DNA of 64,000 bases, from the NCBI GenBank assembly GCA_963775825.1, contig CAVZKY010000010.1, positions 248,001 to 312,000 of the forward strand, in the 5' to 3' direction. A model generated the notes under the pieces. The model was not told the origin of the DNA. It saw nothing but the letters and a program-made list of their open reading frames with translations, and made no database searches. The position numbers were made by a program, and so were the translations under genes. The DNA comes from Bog-532 sp963775825. Its GTDB lineage: Bacteria > Actinomycetota > Actinomycetes > Streptosporangiales > Streptosporangiaceae. Positions 48,008 to 56,908 of the stretch are shown here, one piece after another. The first letter of the stretch is position 1. Every line of letters begins with the position of its first letter.

Positions 48008-48444
48008 CCCTAGCCCGGCCTGGTTGTCATCTGGGCCTCCCGTCAAGACGGCACAGCCCAGGATAACTTGGCCACGGCCACGCCCGGCAGGGTCGAGCCA
48101 TCCGCTCACCGACGGAAAAGGCCGGTCCCCCCGCCGGCATCACCAAGGCGCTCCGTGAGATGCTCGCCCGCTAGCGGCGAAATGGCCTCGAGAGCGGCGC
48201 CTGACGGGGCAGCGCGCCGCGGATCGCAGGGGGCAGACCAGGCCGGCGGCTGGCCGGCGCTCATCCGGCGCCCGCCATGCCGGGCTCGGCTGCTGTTTCG
48301 GCTATCGCTACGAATGTATGAAGTTGGCCGTATTCATCGGCGCTCGGCGTACTTGACCGGTATAAATCTCGAAGTGAGCGCGCGGCGGTTCCGGCGGGCT
48401 CGTTCCCGGCGAATCCTCTGCCAGGAGGAAGGAGAAAACCGGGC
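48008..48444. other. Gene-free region upstream of the substrate-binding lipoprotein
   Basis: About 435 bases between divergent genes. No gene seen. A TTGACC immediately followed by TATAAA lies near 48353-48367, but the spacing is wrong for a sigma-70-type promoter. The right end has a very strong ribosome-binding site for the next gene. Confidence 0.4.
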
Positions 48445-49809
48445 GTGCGCCCTCATTTTTCCTGGTCCCCAGGAAAACCAGTCGGCCTGAGCGCCGCCGC
48501 GGTCCTCGCGGCAGGCTTTCTGGCCGCCTGCAGCAGCAGTAGCGGCTCGGATGTCAGCACCACCTCAGCGGCGGGCAAACCGACGGGACCTATCACCATC
48601 GGTGCGTCGCTGTCCCTGACCGGCACCGCCGCGAATGACTTCTCGGCTGACGGCCAGGCGTTCGAGAAGGGGTACGAGCTGTGGGCCAAAGACGTCAACG
48701 CGCGCGGCGGCATCCTCGGCCGGCGCGTCAAGCTGGTCATCCTCGACGATCACAGCTCGCCGGAGACGGCGGTCACCAACTACCAGACGCTGATCGGCTC
48801 CGATCACGTGGACCTGACCTTCGGTCCGTTCTCCTCGGTGCTGAGCGCGCCGGCGTCGACGGTCGCCGCGCGGTACGGCATGGCGTTCGTGGAAGGCGCC
48901 GGCGGTGCGCCCTCTGTCTTCGACACGCCCTCCAACCAGGCTGACCACAATGTGTTCGACGTGAGCCTGCCGGTCGCGGACGAACTCGTCCCGTTCGTGC
49001 AGTGGATCGCCTCGCTGCCGCCGAGCGAGCGGCCGAAGACCGCGGCCTTTCCGGTGGCCCAGGACCCGTTCGCCGACCCGCCGGTGGAGCTCGCCCAGAC
49101 CGAGCTGAGTGCGCTCGGGGTCCAGCCCGTCTACTCCCAGGTCTTCCCCGAGCTGGCCTCGGCCTACAAGGCCCCGGCCGACCAGGTGGCCAGCCTCAAG
49201 CCCGATCTCGTGGTGCTCGGTTCCACCGACGTGCCGACGGTCCAGGCCTTTATGCAGCAGTTCGAGCAGCAGCACTACACGCCCAAGATGTTCATGGCCG
49301 CGGCCGGGCCGGACCAGGGGACCGCGTTCACCTCCGCGGTGGGCACCGGCAACGCCGACGGGATGATGGTGCCCGACGGCTGGTTCCCCGGGTTCGACAA
49401 CGCGGCGAGCCAGAAGATGGTCAACGAGTACGTCGCCGAGTACGGCGGCAGCGCGTCCGGGGTCAACGCCGACGTCGCCGAGGCCTACTCGGTCGGCCAG
49501 GTGATGGCTCAGGCGGTCACCGCGGCCGGCGGCACCGATAACGCGAAAATCATCACCTATCTGCACAGCGGCGCCACGCTGAACAGCGTGCAGGGCCCGG
49601 TGAAGTTCGACGCGCTGGGGGAGAACGGCGCCGCGGCGGCCTTCGTCTTCCAGTGGCACGGCAATAACTTCACTCAGGTGCTGCCGTCCAAAGCCACCGG
49701 AAGCAAACCCATCATCGCCACCAAGCCGGCCTGGACCGGGAACGGGACCGGGACCGGGACCGGGAACGGAAATGGGACCGGGACCGGAAATGGGACCGGG
49801 AACGGCTGA
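48445..49809 (+). CDS. Branched-chain amino acid/amide-type ABC substrate-binding lipoprotein
   Basis: An intact 454-residue solute-binding protein of the LivK type. The lipoprotein signal ends LAAGFLAAC (Cys29), a Ser-rich spacer follows, then the periplasmic-binding fold: ITIGASLSLTGTAANDFSAD, VNARGGILGRRVKLVILDDH, VDLTFGPFSSVLSAPASTV, VVLGSTDVPTVQAFMQQF and SVQGPVKFDALGENGAAAAF. After the fold comes a tail of repeated G-T-G-N-G units (about 22 residues). GGAGGAAGGAG ten bases ahead of the GTG is an ideal ribosome-binding site. No permease or ATPase genes are linked, so it may be a sensor or serve a distant transporter. Confidence 0.85.
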   Translation: MRPHFSWSPGKPVGLSAAAVLAAGFLAACSSSSGSDVSTTSAAGKPTGPITIGASLSLTGTAANDFSADGQAFEKGYELWAKDVNARGGILGRRVKLVILDDHSSPETAVTNYQTLIGSDHVDLTFGPFSSVLSAPASTVAARYGMAFVEGAGGAPSVFDTPSNQADHNVFDVSLPVADELVPFVQWIASLPPSERPKTAAFPVAQDPFADPPVELAQTELSALGVQPVYSQVFPELASAYKAPADQVASLKPDLVVLGSTDVPTVQAFMQQFEQQHYTPKMFMAAAGPDQGTAFTSAVGTGNADGMMVPDGWFPGFDNAASQKMVNEYVAEYGGSASGVNADVAEAYSVGQVMAQAVTAAGGTDNAKIITYLHSGATLNSVQGPVKFDALGENGAAAAFVFQWHGNNFTQVLPSKATGSKPIIATKPAWTGNGTGTGTGNGNGTGTGNGTGNG

Positions 49810-49839
49810 GATGGCGACAGCAACCCATATTGGAGCCGC

Positions 49840-49867
49840 CGGAGGCGCTGGCCGTCAGGTGCCTCCG
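49840..49867 (+). terminator. Possible terminator after the substrate-binding protein
   Basis: A 7-bp G/C stem (CGGAGGC at 49840-49846 with GCCTCCG at 49861-49867) lies 30 bases after the stop; no clear T-run follows. Confidence 0.4.
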
Positions 49868-49929
49868 CCGTGTCATTTCCGTCGTAGTGCGGCGGCCTGA
49901 AGACAGCGCGTCACCAGCGAGGACATGGC

Positions 49930-52596
49930 ATGGCAGACCGAAGGGTGATGGGCCGGGAATTGCGCCCCCATAACGTCATTAAGAAGCACGCCAGGAAATC
50001 GGTGGCCTTTTCATTCCCCGGATCGCGGGCGCGGGCCATGCAGGACTGGCCGGTGTCCTATCGGCTGATGGCTGTGATCGTGGTGGCGCTGATCATGGGC
50101 CTGGTGTTCGGTGGCCTGCGGGTGGCGGCGGCGGTGAACAGCGCCGCCGGATTCGGCCGCGTGACCCAGCTGGCCAACCTCGGGCAGCAGGTCACCGGCC
50201 TGGTCCAGGCCCTGGAGAACGAACGGGACAAGACAGCCGGGGTCGTCCCGGCCTCCAGCCCACAGGCCGTGGCTGAGGCCGTCCAGCGCTATTATGCGGC
50301 GACGGACGCAGCCGCCGGCCCGGTCAAGGCGCTGGCCGCCGGTATCGGCGGTTCCTTCCCGGCGAACATTCAGACCCGGGTGGCCACGGTGGTTTCCGTG
50401 ATCGACCACCTGGGTGAGCTGCGCAGCACGGCCCAGGCCAGCCAGTCCGCGCTGGCGGTGATCGCGGGTTACGCCACCCCCATCAGTGAAATGCTTTCGC
50501 TGAACGCCCAGATCGCGCAGGGCAACGCTGACGCCGGCCTCGCGAACGACGTCCAGGAGCTCAACTCGCTTGCCATGGCGCAGGATCAGGCCACCCAGCA
50601 GCGCGCGATCCTATACAACGCCCTGAAGCAGCAGCTTTTCGCCGATGGTGAGCTGCAGGCGCTCACCACCGCGGAATCCGAGCAGGAGGGCGACCTGGCC
50701 GCGTTCGACGCGACGGCAAGTGCCGCCCAGCAGAATTCATTCCGCAACACCGTGGCCGGACCGCTGGTGAACGAGGCGGAGCTCATCGAAGAGTACGTCA
50801 TCAGCGTCGACAGCCTGCAGACCAGCGCCCTGGGCATCAGCGCGCAGCAGGCTCCCCAGCTCTGGTACACGGATATGTCCGACACGGTGAACAAGACCCA
50901 GGGCGTCGAGCTGGGAGTGGCCAGATCCATCGTCGCCCGCAGCCAGTCGCTGCAGCGGGGCGCGGAGCGGTCCGCGCTCTTCACCGCCATCCTTACGGTG
51001 CTGATCCTGCTCCTGGTGCTGATCGCGGCGGTCATCGTGGCCCGGTCCCTGGTCCTGCCGCTACGCCGGCTGCGGGTCGGCGCGCTTGACATCGCCACGG
51101 TGCAGCTGCCGGAGCGGGTCCGGCAGCTGGGGGAGGCCCTGGACCCCTCGGCGAGCATGGAAGTGGCGCCGATCGATGTGCTCTCCGCGGACGAGATCGG
51201 CCAGGTGGCTCGCGCGTTCGACCAGGTGCACGCCGAAGCGGTACGGCTCGCCGGCAACGAGGCGATGCTGCGTACCAGCTTCAACGCAATGTTTGTCAAC
51301 CTGTCGCGGCGCAGCCAGTCGCTGATCGAGTGGCTGGCGCGCACGATCGACTCCCTGGAGCAGAACGAGGAAGACCCGGACCGGCTGTCCTCCCTGTTCG
51401 CGATGGACCACATGGTCACCCGGATGCGGCGGAACTCCGAGAACCTTCTGCTGCTCGCCGGGCACGAGAGTGCGCGAAAGTGGAGCGAACCGGTGGCGCT
51501 CGCGGACGTGATCCAGGCCGCGACAGCGGAGATCGAGCAATACCAGCGGGTGACGCTCAACATTCAGCCCGGGGTCGCGGTCTCCGGGCACGCGGTGTCC
51601 GATGTCGTGCACCTGCTGGCCGAGATCATCGAGAACGCCACGGTCTTCTCCCCCAAGGACACGCAGGTACGTGTGTCGGCCCAGCAACTGACCAGCGGGG
51701 GCGTGCTGATCGAGGTCAGCGACAGCGGGGTCGGCGTATCCGAGGCCCGGATGGCGGAGCTGAACCGGCGACTGGACAACCCGCCCGTCATTGACGAGTC
51801 GGTATCCCGCCACATGGGGCTGTTCGCCGTTGCGCATCTGGCCGAACGACACGGGGCGCGGATCCGGCTGCGCCCCGGATCCCCTCGCGGGCTGACTGCT
51901 CTGGTGTGGCTGCCGGACAGGCTCATCGAGCGGGTCATCCGCCCGTTCGGCGGGTGGGCGCAACCGCCTGCCGCTGCTGGGGCCGACGTCCCCGCCGGGC
52001 CGGCGAACGGCCGCCACAGCATCGCGGTGAGCACCGATACGAATGGCCAGTCGGCCGGACGGCCGTTTGTCTCCGATGGCCAGGCCGGCCGGACGGCCGC
52101 CTTCGCCGTGTCCGCGCCGGTCGGCCCGGACCGGCGTGAGCCGGTGCAGGCCGCCAGCCCGCCGACGTCGAACTGGTTTCGCAGCCGCCAGCCGTCCGTG
52201 GGCAGCGCAGGCCGCCACGGCGGCAGGTCATCCGCGGCCGCCCCACAGGTCAGCGGGCCAGTGCGGTCAGATAGCTGGGCCGAAGGCCGGCATGCCGCCC
52301 AGATCATCGCCGATCCGGTCCGCGGCGACCACACGGTCGGCGGGCTGCCCGTGCGTGTCCCGCAGGCGAACCTCATTCGCGGATCCGCGGGCGGTGGCCG
52401 CCGCGCGGACAGCGCCGTCCCCGGCCGTCCGGCAGAAACTCACGAGGCTAAGCCGCGGGCTCAGACGCCGGCCGGGACGGGGCCGCAGCGATCACCTGAG
52501 CGGGCGCGCAGCCTGCTGAGCGGGTTCCAGCGCGGGGCTCACCGGGCCGAAGGTGACGGCCGGGCCCCTGCCACCGGAAAGGAAGCGGACCGTTGA
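49930..52596 (+). CDS. CvnA-type sensor kinase with NIT domain
   Basis: An intact 888-residue membrane kinase-like protein. A first helix (RLMAVIVVALIMGLVFGGLR, about 46-65) is followed by an extracellular all-helical NIT-like domain (about 70-340), a second helix (LFTAILTVLILLLVLIAAVI, about 345-368), a HAMP region, and then a degenerate dimerisation segment with FAMDHMVTRMRRNSENLLLL in place of a normal H-box. The HATPase domain has LLAEIIENATVFSPKD and SDSGVGVSE. A long Pro/Gly/Arg-rich disordered tail (about 680-888) ends the protein. This is the conservon kinase layout. It overlaps the following roadblock gene (TGATG). Confidence 0.85.
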   Translation: MADRRVMGRELRPHNVIKKHARKSVAFSFPGSRARAMQDWPVSYRLMAVIVVALIMGLVFGGLRVAAAVNSAAGFGRVTQLANLGQQVTGLVQALENERDKTAGVVPASSPQAVAEAVQRYYAATDAAAGPVKALAAGIGGSFPANIQTRVATVVSVIDHLGELRSTAQASQSALAVIAGYATPISEMLSLNAQIAQGNADAGLANDVQELNSLAMAQDQATQQRAILYNALKQQLFADGELQALTTAESEQEGDLAAFDATASAAQQNSFRNTVAGPLVNEAELIEEYVISVDSLQTSALGISAQQAPQLWYTDMSDTVNKTQGVELGVARSIVARSQSLQRGAERSALFTAILTVLILLLVLIAAVIVARSLVLPLRRLRVGALDIATVQLPERVRQLGEALDPSASMEVAPIDVLSADEIGQVARAFDQVHAEAVRLAGNEAMLRTSFNAMFVNLSRRSQSLIEWLARTIDSLEQNEEDPDRLSSLFAMDHMVTRMRRNSENLLLLAGHESARKWSEPVALADVIQAATAEIEQYQRVTLNIQPGVAVSGHAVSDVVHLLAEIIENATVFSPKDTQVRVSAQQLTSGGVLIEVSDSGVGVSEARMAELNRRLDNPPVIDESVSRHMGLFAVAHLAERHGARIRLRPGSPRGLTALVWLPDRLIERVIRPFGGWAQPPAAAGADVPAGPANGRHSIAVSTDTNGQSAGRPFVSDGQAGRTAAFAVSAPVGPDRREPVQAASPPTSNWFRSRQPSVGSAGRHGGRSSAAAPQVSGPVRSDSWAEGRHAAQIIADPVRGDHTVGGLPVRVPQANLIRGSAGGGRRADSAVPGRPAETHEAKPRAQTPAGTGPQRSPERARSLLSGFQRGAHRAEGDGRAPATGKEADR

Positions 52597-52997
52597 TGAG
52601 CGCATACCGCCAGGACCTGGGCTGGCTGGTCACCGACTTCAGCACGCGGGTCGCGGATGTCGCGCACGCGGCCGTGATATCCGCGGACGGCGTCCCGCTG
52701 GCGCTGTCGGAGGACATCCCCGCCGATTCCGCGGAATACTTCGCGGCCATCACCTCCGGGCTGGTCAGCCTCATGGAGGGCGCGGCGCGGATTTTTCAGG
52801 CCGGGCTGCCCGACCGGGCCCTGGTGGAGATGGAAGGCGGCCTGATGCTGGTCAAGGCGATCAGCGACGGCTCCAGCCTGGCTGTCCTGGCCGCGCGGGA
52901 GTGCGACACGGAGCTGGTCTCCTACGAGATGACGCTGCTGGTCGAGGCGGTCGGCGAGGTGCTGACCCCGGCGGGCCGGGTCCAGCCGGGCGCCTGA
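52596..52997 (+). CDS. CvnB-type roadblock/LC7 protein
   Basis: A 133-residue roadblock protein starting MSAYRQDLGWLVTDFSTRVA, with DVAHAAVISADGVPLALSED and the characteristic GLMLVKAISDGSSLAVLAAR strands, then a final amphipathic helix (YEMTLLVEAVGEVL). It overlaps the CvnA-type gene by one base (TGATG), so the two are coupled. In conservons CvnB links the kinase to a Ras-like GTPase (CvnD) via CvnC (DUF742). Neither CvnC nor CvnD follows here; the unit ends against a convergent peptidase gene. Confidence 0.85.
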   Translation: MSAYRQDLGWLVTDFSTRVADVAHAAVISADGVPLALSEDIPADSAEYFAAITSGLVSLMEGAARIFQAGLPDRALVEMEGGLMLVKAISDGSSLAVLAARECDTELVSYEMTLLVEAVGEVLTPAGRVQPGA

Positions 52998-53029
52998 GCC
53001 CTGCCTCGGTACGTGCCTCGGTACTTGGC

Positions 53030-54292
53030 TCAGTATTTGTTCGCGACGAACAGCTTCTGGGCCGGGAACTTCGTGAGGATTTCGGTGCCGTAGTCGGTGA
53101 CGACGGCCTCCTCCTCGATGCGCGCGGCGGAGATGCCGTCGGAGGCCGGGCAGTAGGTCTCCATCGCGAAGACCATGCCCGCCTCGAGCTCGATCGGGTT
53201 CTCGAGCGAGTTGAGCCGTGAGATGATCGGCCGCTCATGCAGGCCGAGGCCCAGCCCGTGCGCGAACTGCAGGCCGAAGGCCGCGAGCTCGCTGGAGAAG
53301 CCGAAGTCCTCCGCCCTCGGCAGGACCCGGGCGACGGCGTCGGTCGAGACGCCGGGCTTGATGGCGTCGATCGCCGTGTCCATCCACTCCCGCGCGCGGG
53401 AGTACGCGTCGTGCTGGCTCTCGGTCGCGCTGCCGACGCCGAAGGTGCGGTAGTAGCAGGTCCGATAGCCGTTGAAAGAGTGGATGATGTCGAAGAAGGC
53501 CTGGTCGCCGGGCCGGATGATGCGGTCGGTGAAGTTGTGCGGATGCGGGTTGCAGCGCTCGCCCGAGATCGAGTTGACCGCCTCCACCTGGTCGCTGCCC
53601 AGCTCGTACAGTCGCTTGTTCGCGAGCGCGACGATTTCGTTCTCGCGCACGCCGGGCTTAAGCACCTCGACGATGTCCTGGTAGACGCCATCGACCATCG
53701 CCGCCGCCTGGTTGAGCAGCATGATCTCGTCCGGCGACTTGATGACCCGGGCGTCGAGCATGGCCTGCTGGGCGTCGCGCACCGCGATGCCCTGCCGCTC
53801 CAGCTCGAACAGGAACGGGGGCTCGACGATGTCGAGGCCGAGTGGGGCGTCAGCGACCCCGGCCTCGGTGAGCAGCGACTTGATCTCGGTCACCGCGTCG
53901 CGCATGAGGCCCGCCGCTGGGGCGACCGCACCGCGGAAGCCGAGGAACCCTGGTCTCCAGTTCTCATCCGGAAGCCATGGGGAGTACAGCTTGTGATGCC
54001 GCACCGCCGAGCCGAAGTCCCACAGGATCGGGTCGCGGTCCCGGAACAGCAGGGCATAACGGATCATTTTGTCGCCGAGGGCGCCGCCGATCCAGGTCTG
54101 CGTCGTGTAGCGGATGTTGTAGAAGTCGAAGAGCAGGAAGGCGCCGCACTCGCTCGCCGCCAGCGCCGCGCTGGCCCGCGCGATGCGGTATTCGCGCAGC
54201 CGGGCGAAATCGACGCGCTCTTCGTAGTCGACCCCCATGTGGCCGGGAGCACCGATAGGCCGGATGCCAGCCGGACGCCCCGTTGAGGTCAT
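53030..54292 (-). CDS. M24-family (Xaa-Pro peptidase-like) protein with altered metal site
   Basis: An intact 420-residue pita-bread-fold protein: N-terminal creatinase-like domain (FLLFDFYNIRYTTQTWIGGA) and C-terminal catalytic domain. First metal ligand Asp268 is present (QAFFDIIHSFNGYR), but the second ligand, eleven residues on, is Cys279 (GYRTCYYRTFGVG) where family members have Asp. The His is in FAHGLGLGLHERP and the two Glu in EAGMVFAMETYC and ARIEEEAVVTD. Relatives include Xaa-Pro dipeptidase, ectoine hydrolase and the DMSP lyase DddP, all sharing this fold; which activity applies is unclear, and the replaced ligand makes ordinary dinuclear peptidase activity doubtful. Convergent with CvnB and divergent from the aldolase gene. 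Confidence 0.8.
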   Translation of the reverse strand: MTSTGRPAGIRPIGAPGHMGVDYEERVDFARLREYRIARASAALAASECGAFLLFDFYNIRYTTQTWIGGALGDKMIRYALLFRDRDPILWDFGSAVRHHKLYSPWLPDENWRPGFLGFRGAVAPAAGLMRDAVTEIKSLLTEAGVADAPLGLDIVEPPFLFELERQGIAVRDAQQAMLDARVIKSPDEIMLLNQAAAMVDGVYQDIVEVLKPGVRENEIVALANKRLYELGSDQVEAVNSISGERCNPHPHNFTDRIIRPGDQAFFDIIHSFNGYRTCYYRTFGVGSATESQHDAYSRAREWMDTAIDAIKPGVSTDAVARVLPRAEDFGFSSELAAFGLQFAHGLGLGLHERPIISRLNSLENPIELEAGMVFAMETYCPASDGISAARIEEEAVVTDYGTEILTKFPAQKLFVANKY

Positions 54293-54391
54293 GGCGCCCC
54301 CTCTGCCCGTGCCAATCCTGCCTCCATCGCCGATCCCCGGGGCCTTACCCCCAGAACGGCTGATCGCTTCCCTGGACGGCTGTGCAGCATC

Positions 54392-54434
54392 CTATGACCT
54401 ACGGTCCTGCCGGCTATGACTTAGGGTCCTGCCG
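54392..54434 (+). promoter_or_regulatory. Two 21-bp direct repeats with internal dyads before the aldolase
   Basis: CTATGACCTACGGTCCTGCC plus G (54392-54412) and CTATGACTTAGGGTCCTGCC plus G (54414-54434) repeat with a 22-base period, two helical turns. The first contains the perfect dyad GACC-TAC-GGTC. This looks like a tandem activator or repressor site 30 bases ahead of the aldolase start. Confidence 0.55.
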
Positions 54435-54464
54435 CTGCGCGGCCCGGGCTGGCAGGATCGCCGC

Positions 54465-55367
54465 ATGGACGAAACACAGCTTGAGAAGATCCGCTCCGGC
54501 CAGGGCTTTTTTGCCGCCCTCGATCAGAGCGGCGGTAGCACGCCGAAGGCGCTTGCCCATTACGGCGTCGCCGAGAGCCGCTACCACTCCGAGGACGAGA
54601 TGTTCGGCCTCATCCACGCCATGCGGACGCGCGTCGTCACCAGCCCGGCCTTCGACGGCTCGCGCATAATGGGCGCGATCCTGTTCGAGCAGACGATGGG
54701 TCGGGACGTGCAGGGGGTCCCGACGGGGCAGTATCTGTGGGACGAGAAGCAGGTCGTGCCCTTCCTGAAGATCGACAAGGGGCTCGCCCCGGAGCAGTCC
54801 GGTGTCCAGCTCATGAAGCCGATCGACACGCTTGACGACTTGCTCGAGCGGGCGAACCGGCACCGGATGTTCGGGACCAAGATGAGATCGGTGATCAAGG
54901 ACGCCGACAAGGCCGGGGTGAACGCCATCGTCGATCAGCAGTTCGAGGTCGGCGCGACGATCTCGGCGGCGGGTCTCGTCCCGATCCTCGAACCTGAGGT
55001 CAGCATCGACAGCCCGCACAAAGATGAAGCGGAGCTGCTGCTGCGGGACGCCCTGCAGGCGCACGTCGACGCCCTGCCGAATGGGGCGAGCATCATGCTG
55101 AAGCTGACGATCCCGACGCAGCCCGGCCTGTACGCCGGCCTCGCCGCTGATCCCCGTGTGCTGCAGGTCCTCGCCCTGTCCGGCGGTTACAGCCGCGACA
55201 AGGCCTGCGAACTGCTCGCCCGTGAGCCGAACATGATCGCGAGCTTCTCCCGGGCGCTGCTCGAGGGACTGTCCGACGGGCAGAGCGACGAGCAGTTCAA
55301 CGCTCAGCTGGAAGCGTCGATCGCTCAGATCTATCAGGCCTCGGTGCACAAGAGCCTCGTCGGCTAA
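54465..55367 (+). CDS. Fructose-bisphosphate aldolase class I
   Basis: An intact 300-residue class I (Schiff-base) aldolase of the bacterial FdaI type. It starts MDETQLEKIRSGQGFFAALD with the conserved ALDQSGGSTPKAL, then VPFLKIDKGLAPEQSGVQLM, LVPILEPEVSIDSP, the probable Schiff-base lysine in ASIMLKLTIPTQPGLY, and LALSGGYSRDKACELLA for phosphate binding. It cleaves fructose 1,6-bisphosphate to triose phosphates without a metal. Monocistronic by position; two tandem 21-bp repeats lie in its promoter region, so specific regulation is likely. It would act downstream of the phosphofructokinase at 23 kb. Confidence 0.95.
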   Translation: MDETQLEKIRSGQGFFAALDQSGGSTPKALAHYGVAESRYHSEDEMFGLIHAMRTRVVTSPAFDGSRIMGAILFEQTMGRDVQGVPTGQYLWDEKQVVPFLKIDKGLAPEQSGVQLMKPIDTLDDLLERANRHRMFGTKMRSVIKDADKAGVNAIVDQQFEVGATISAAGLVPILEPEVSIDSPHKDEAELLLRDALQAHVDALPNGASIMLKLTIPTQPGLYAGLAADPRVLQVLALSGGYSRDKACELLAREPNMIASFSRALLEGLSDGQSDEQFNAQLEASIAQIYQASVHKSLVG

Positions 55368-55388
55368 GCGCGTTGCTCCGGTCCGCAG

Positions 55389-55403
55389 GGCGCGAAGCGC
55401 GCC
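55389..55403 (+). terminator. Hairpin after the aldolase gene
   Basis: GGCGCG-AAG-CGCGCC forms a perfect 6-bp stem about 20 bases after the stop. Short, with no T-run; a terminator is plausible only. Confidence 0.4.
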
Positions 55404-55618
55404 GCCGACCGGAAGCCGCCCGCGCCCGGGCCGGCCAGCCCGGGCTGGGCCTTCCGGCCGACGTCGCCTTCGCCGCGCCCTGCGTGCCCTTCGTCGGGTG
55501 AAAGCCAGCAGGTCTCGGTACTACCCCCGTGCCGGTCATGACGTGAGCCCGGTCAATATCGTTGGCAGGTCTGATCGTCGTTTCCGCCGTGGGCGGCGGA
55601 TTGACCGGGGGCTGCCCG

Positions 55619-56908
55619 ATGGAACCTGCTGCACCGACGTCCGCTTCCCGGGTACCGGCGCCAGGGCGGGAGCCTGCGGCACCGCGGGCCCGCGAGCTGG
55701 CCGTGGCGCGCCGGCGCGCCACTGCTCTCCTCGCCGGGGTCACTGTTCTGTTCGCGGTCGTGACCGCGGCGGGGGCTCATGGGGTCCTGCTCGGCTACGT
55801 GCAGGCTGGCGCGGAGGCCTCCATGGTCGGCGGCGTGGCCGACTGGTTCGCGGTGACGGCGCTCTTCCGTCATCCGCTGGGCCTGCCGATACCGCACACC
55901 GCGCTGATCGTCGAGCGCAAGGATCAGTTCGCCGCCACCCTCGGCCGGTTTGTCCAGGAGAACTTCCTCACCGCCGACGTGCTCGCCGAGCGGATCCGCT
56001 CCGCACGCCTGGTTCCCCGGCTGGCTGCCTGGCTGGCCGACGAGGCCAATGCCGCCCGCTTCGCCGGCCGCGCGGCGGATCTGGTCGTCACGATGGCCGA
56101 GACCCTCCGGGATGAGGATGTCCAGCGGCTGCTCACCGCCGAACTGACCCGGGCGGTAGATGCCGTCGAGGTGGCACCACTAGCCGGGCGGGCGCTGCGG
56201 CTCATCATTGCGGGCGGCCACCACTCCGAGCTCTTCAACGCCATCCTGTCCGGCGCCGACCGCTATCTCGTCGGCCAGTACCGGGAGCTTCGCGAGCTGT
56301 TCGAAGCCGAGGCGCCCCGCTGGGTGCCGGACGCGGTGAACCGGCGGCTCTTCGATCGCCTGTACAACCGCCTGCGCCAGCGGCTGGCGGCGATGGCCGC
56401 CGATCCCGACGACCAGGGACGGCAGCAGTTCGGGAAGTGGATCGCCGGGCTTCCCAGCCGCCTTGAGACATCCCCGGAGCTGCGTGAGCGCGGCGAGCGC
56501 CTCAAGCGCGACGTGCTGGGTAGCGAAGCCCTGCGTGACTGGTCCTCGCAACTGTGGCAGAAGGCCAAGGAGGGGTTGCGGGTCCAGGCCGCTGACCCGG
56601 CCTCTGAGCTGCGCCGCCGGCTGGCCGAGGCACTGGCAGCGGGGGGACGGCGGCTGGGGTCGGACCACGACCTCCAGGAGAGTCTCGCCCGGGTGGTCGA
56701 GTCCGGAGCCCGGGCACTCGCCGACCAGTTCCACGACGAGCTCGCCGGGCTCGTCACCGGGACCATCGAGCGGTGGGATGCGGCCGAGACCTCGGGCCAG
56801 CTGGAACTGCTCCTCGGGCCCGACCTGCAGTACATCCGCATCAACGGCACGGTGGTGGGCGCGGCCGTAGGGCTGGCCCTGCACGCCATCACCCTCGCCC
56901 TGTCCTGA
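55619..56908 (+). CDS. DUF445 membrane protein
   Basis: An intact 429-residue DUF445 (YjiN-like) protein. Start region MEPAAPTSASRVPAPGREPA is followed by a membrane helix (LLAGVTVLFAVVTAAGAHGV) and the family signature EASMVGGVADWFAVTALFRH with PLGLPIPHTALIVERKDQFA. A long helical soluble region follows, and a C-terminal helix (INGTVVGAAVGLALHAITLA) returns to the membrane. The family is widespread and uncharacterised. The ATG at 55619 is preferred over a far-upstream frame start because GGGGG lies eight bases before it. No operon partner. Confidence 0.85.
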   Translation: MEPAAPTSASRVPAPGREPAAPRARELAVARRRATALLAGVTVLFAVVTAAGAHGVLLGYVQAGAEASMVGGVADWFAVTALFRHPLGLPIPHTALIVERKDQFAATLGRFVQENFLTADVLAERIRSARLVPRLAAWLADEANAARFAGRAADLVVTMAETLRDEDVQRLLTAELTRAVDAVEVAPLAGRALRLIIAGGHHSELFNAILSGADRYLVGQYRELRELFEAEAPRWVPDAVNRRLFDRLYNRLRQRLAAMAADPDDQGRQQFGKWIAGLPSRLETSPELRERGERLKRDVLGSEALRDWSSQLWQKAKEGLRVQAADPASELRRRLAEALAAGGRRLGSDHDLQESLARVVESGARALADQFHDELAGLVTGTIERWDAAETSGQLELLLGPDLQYIRINGTVVGAAVGLALHAITLALS

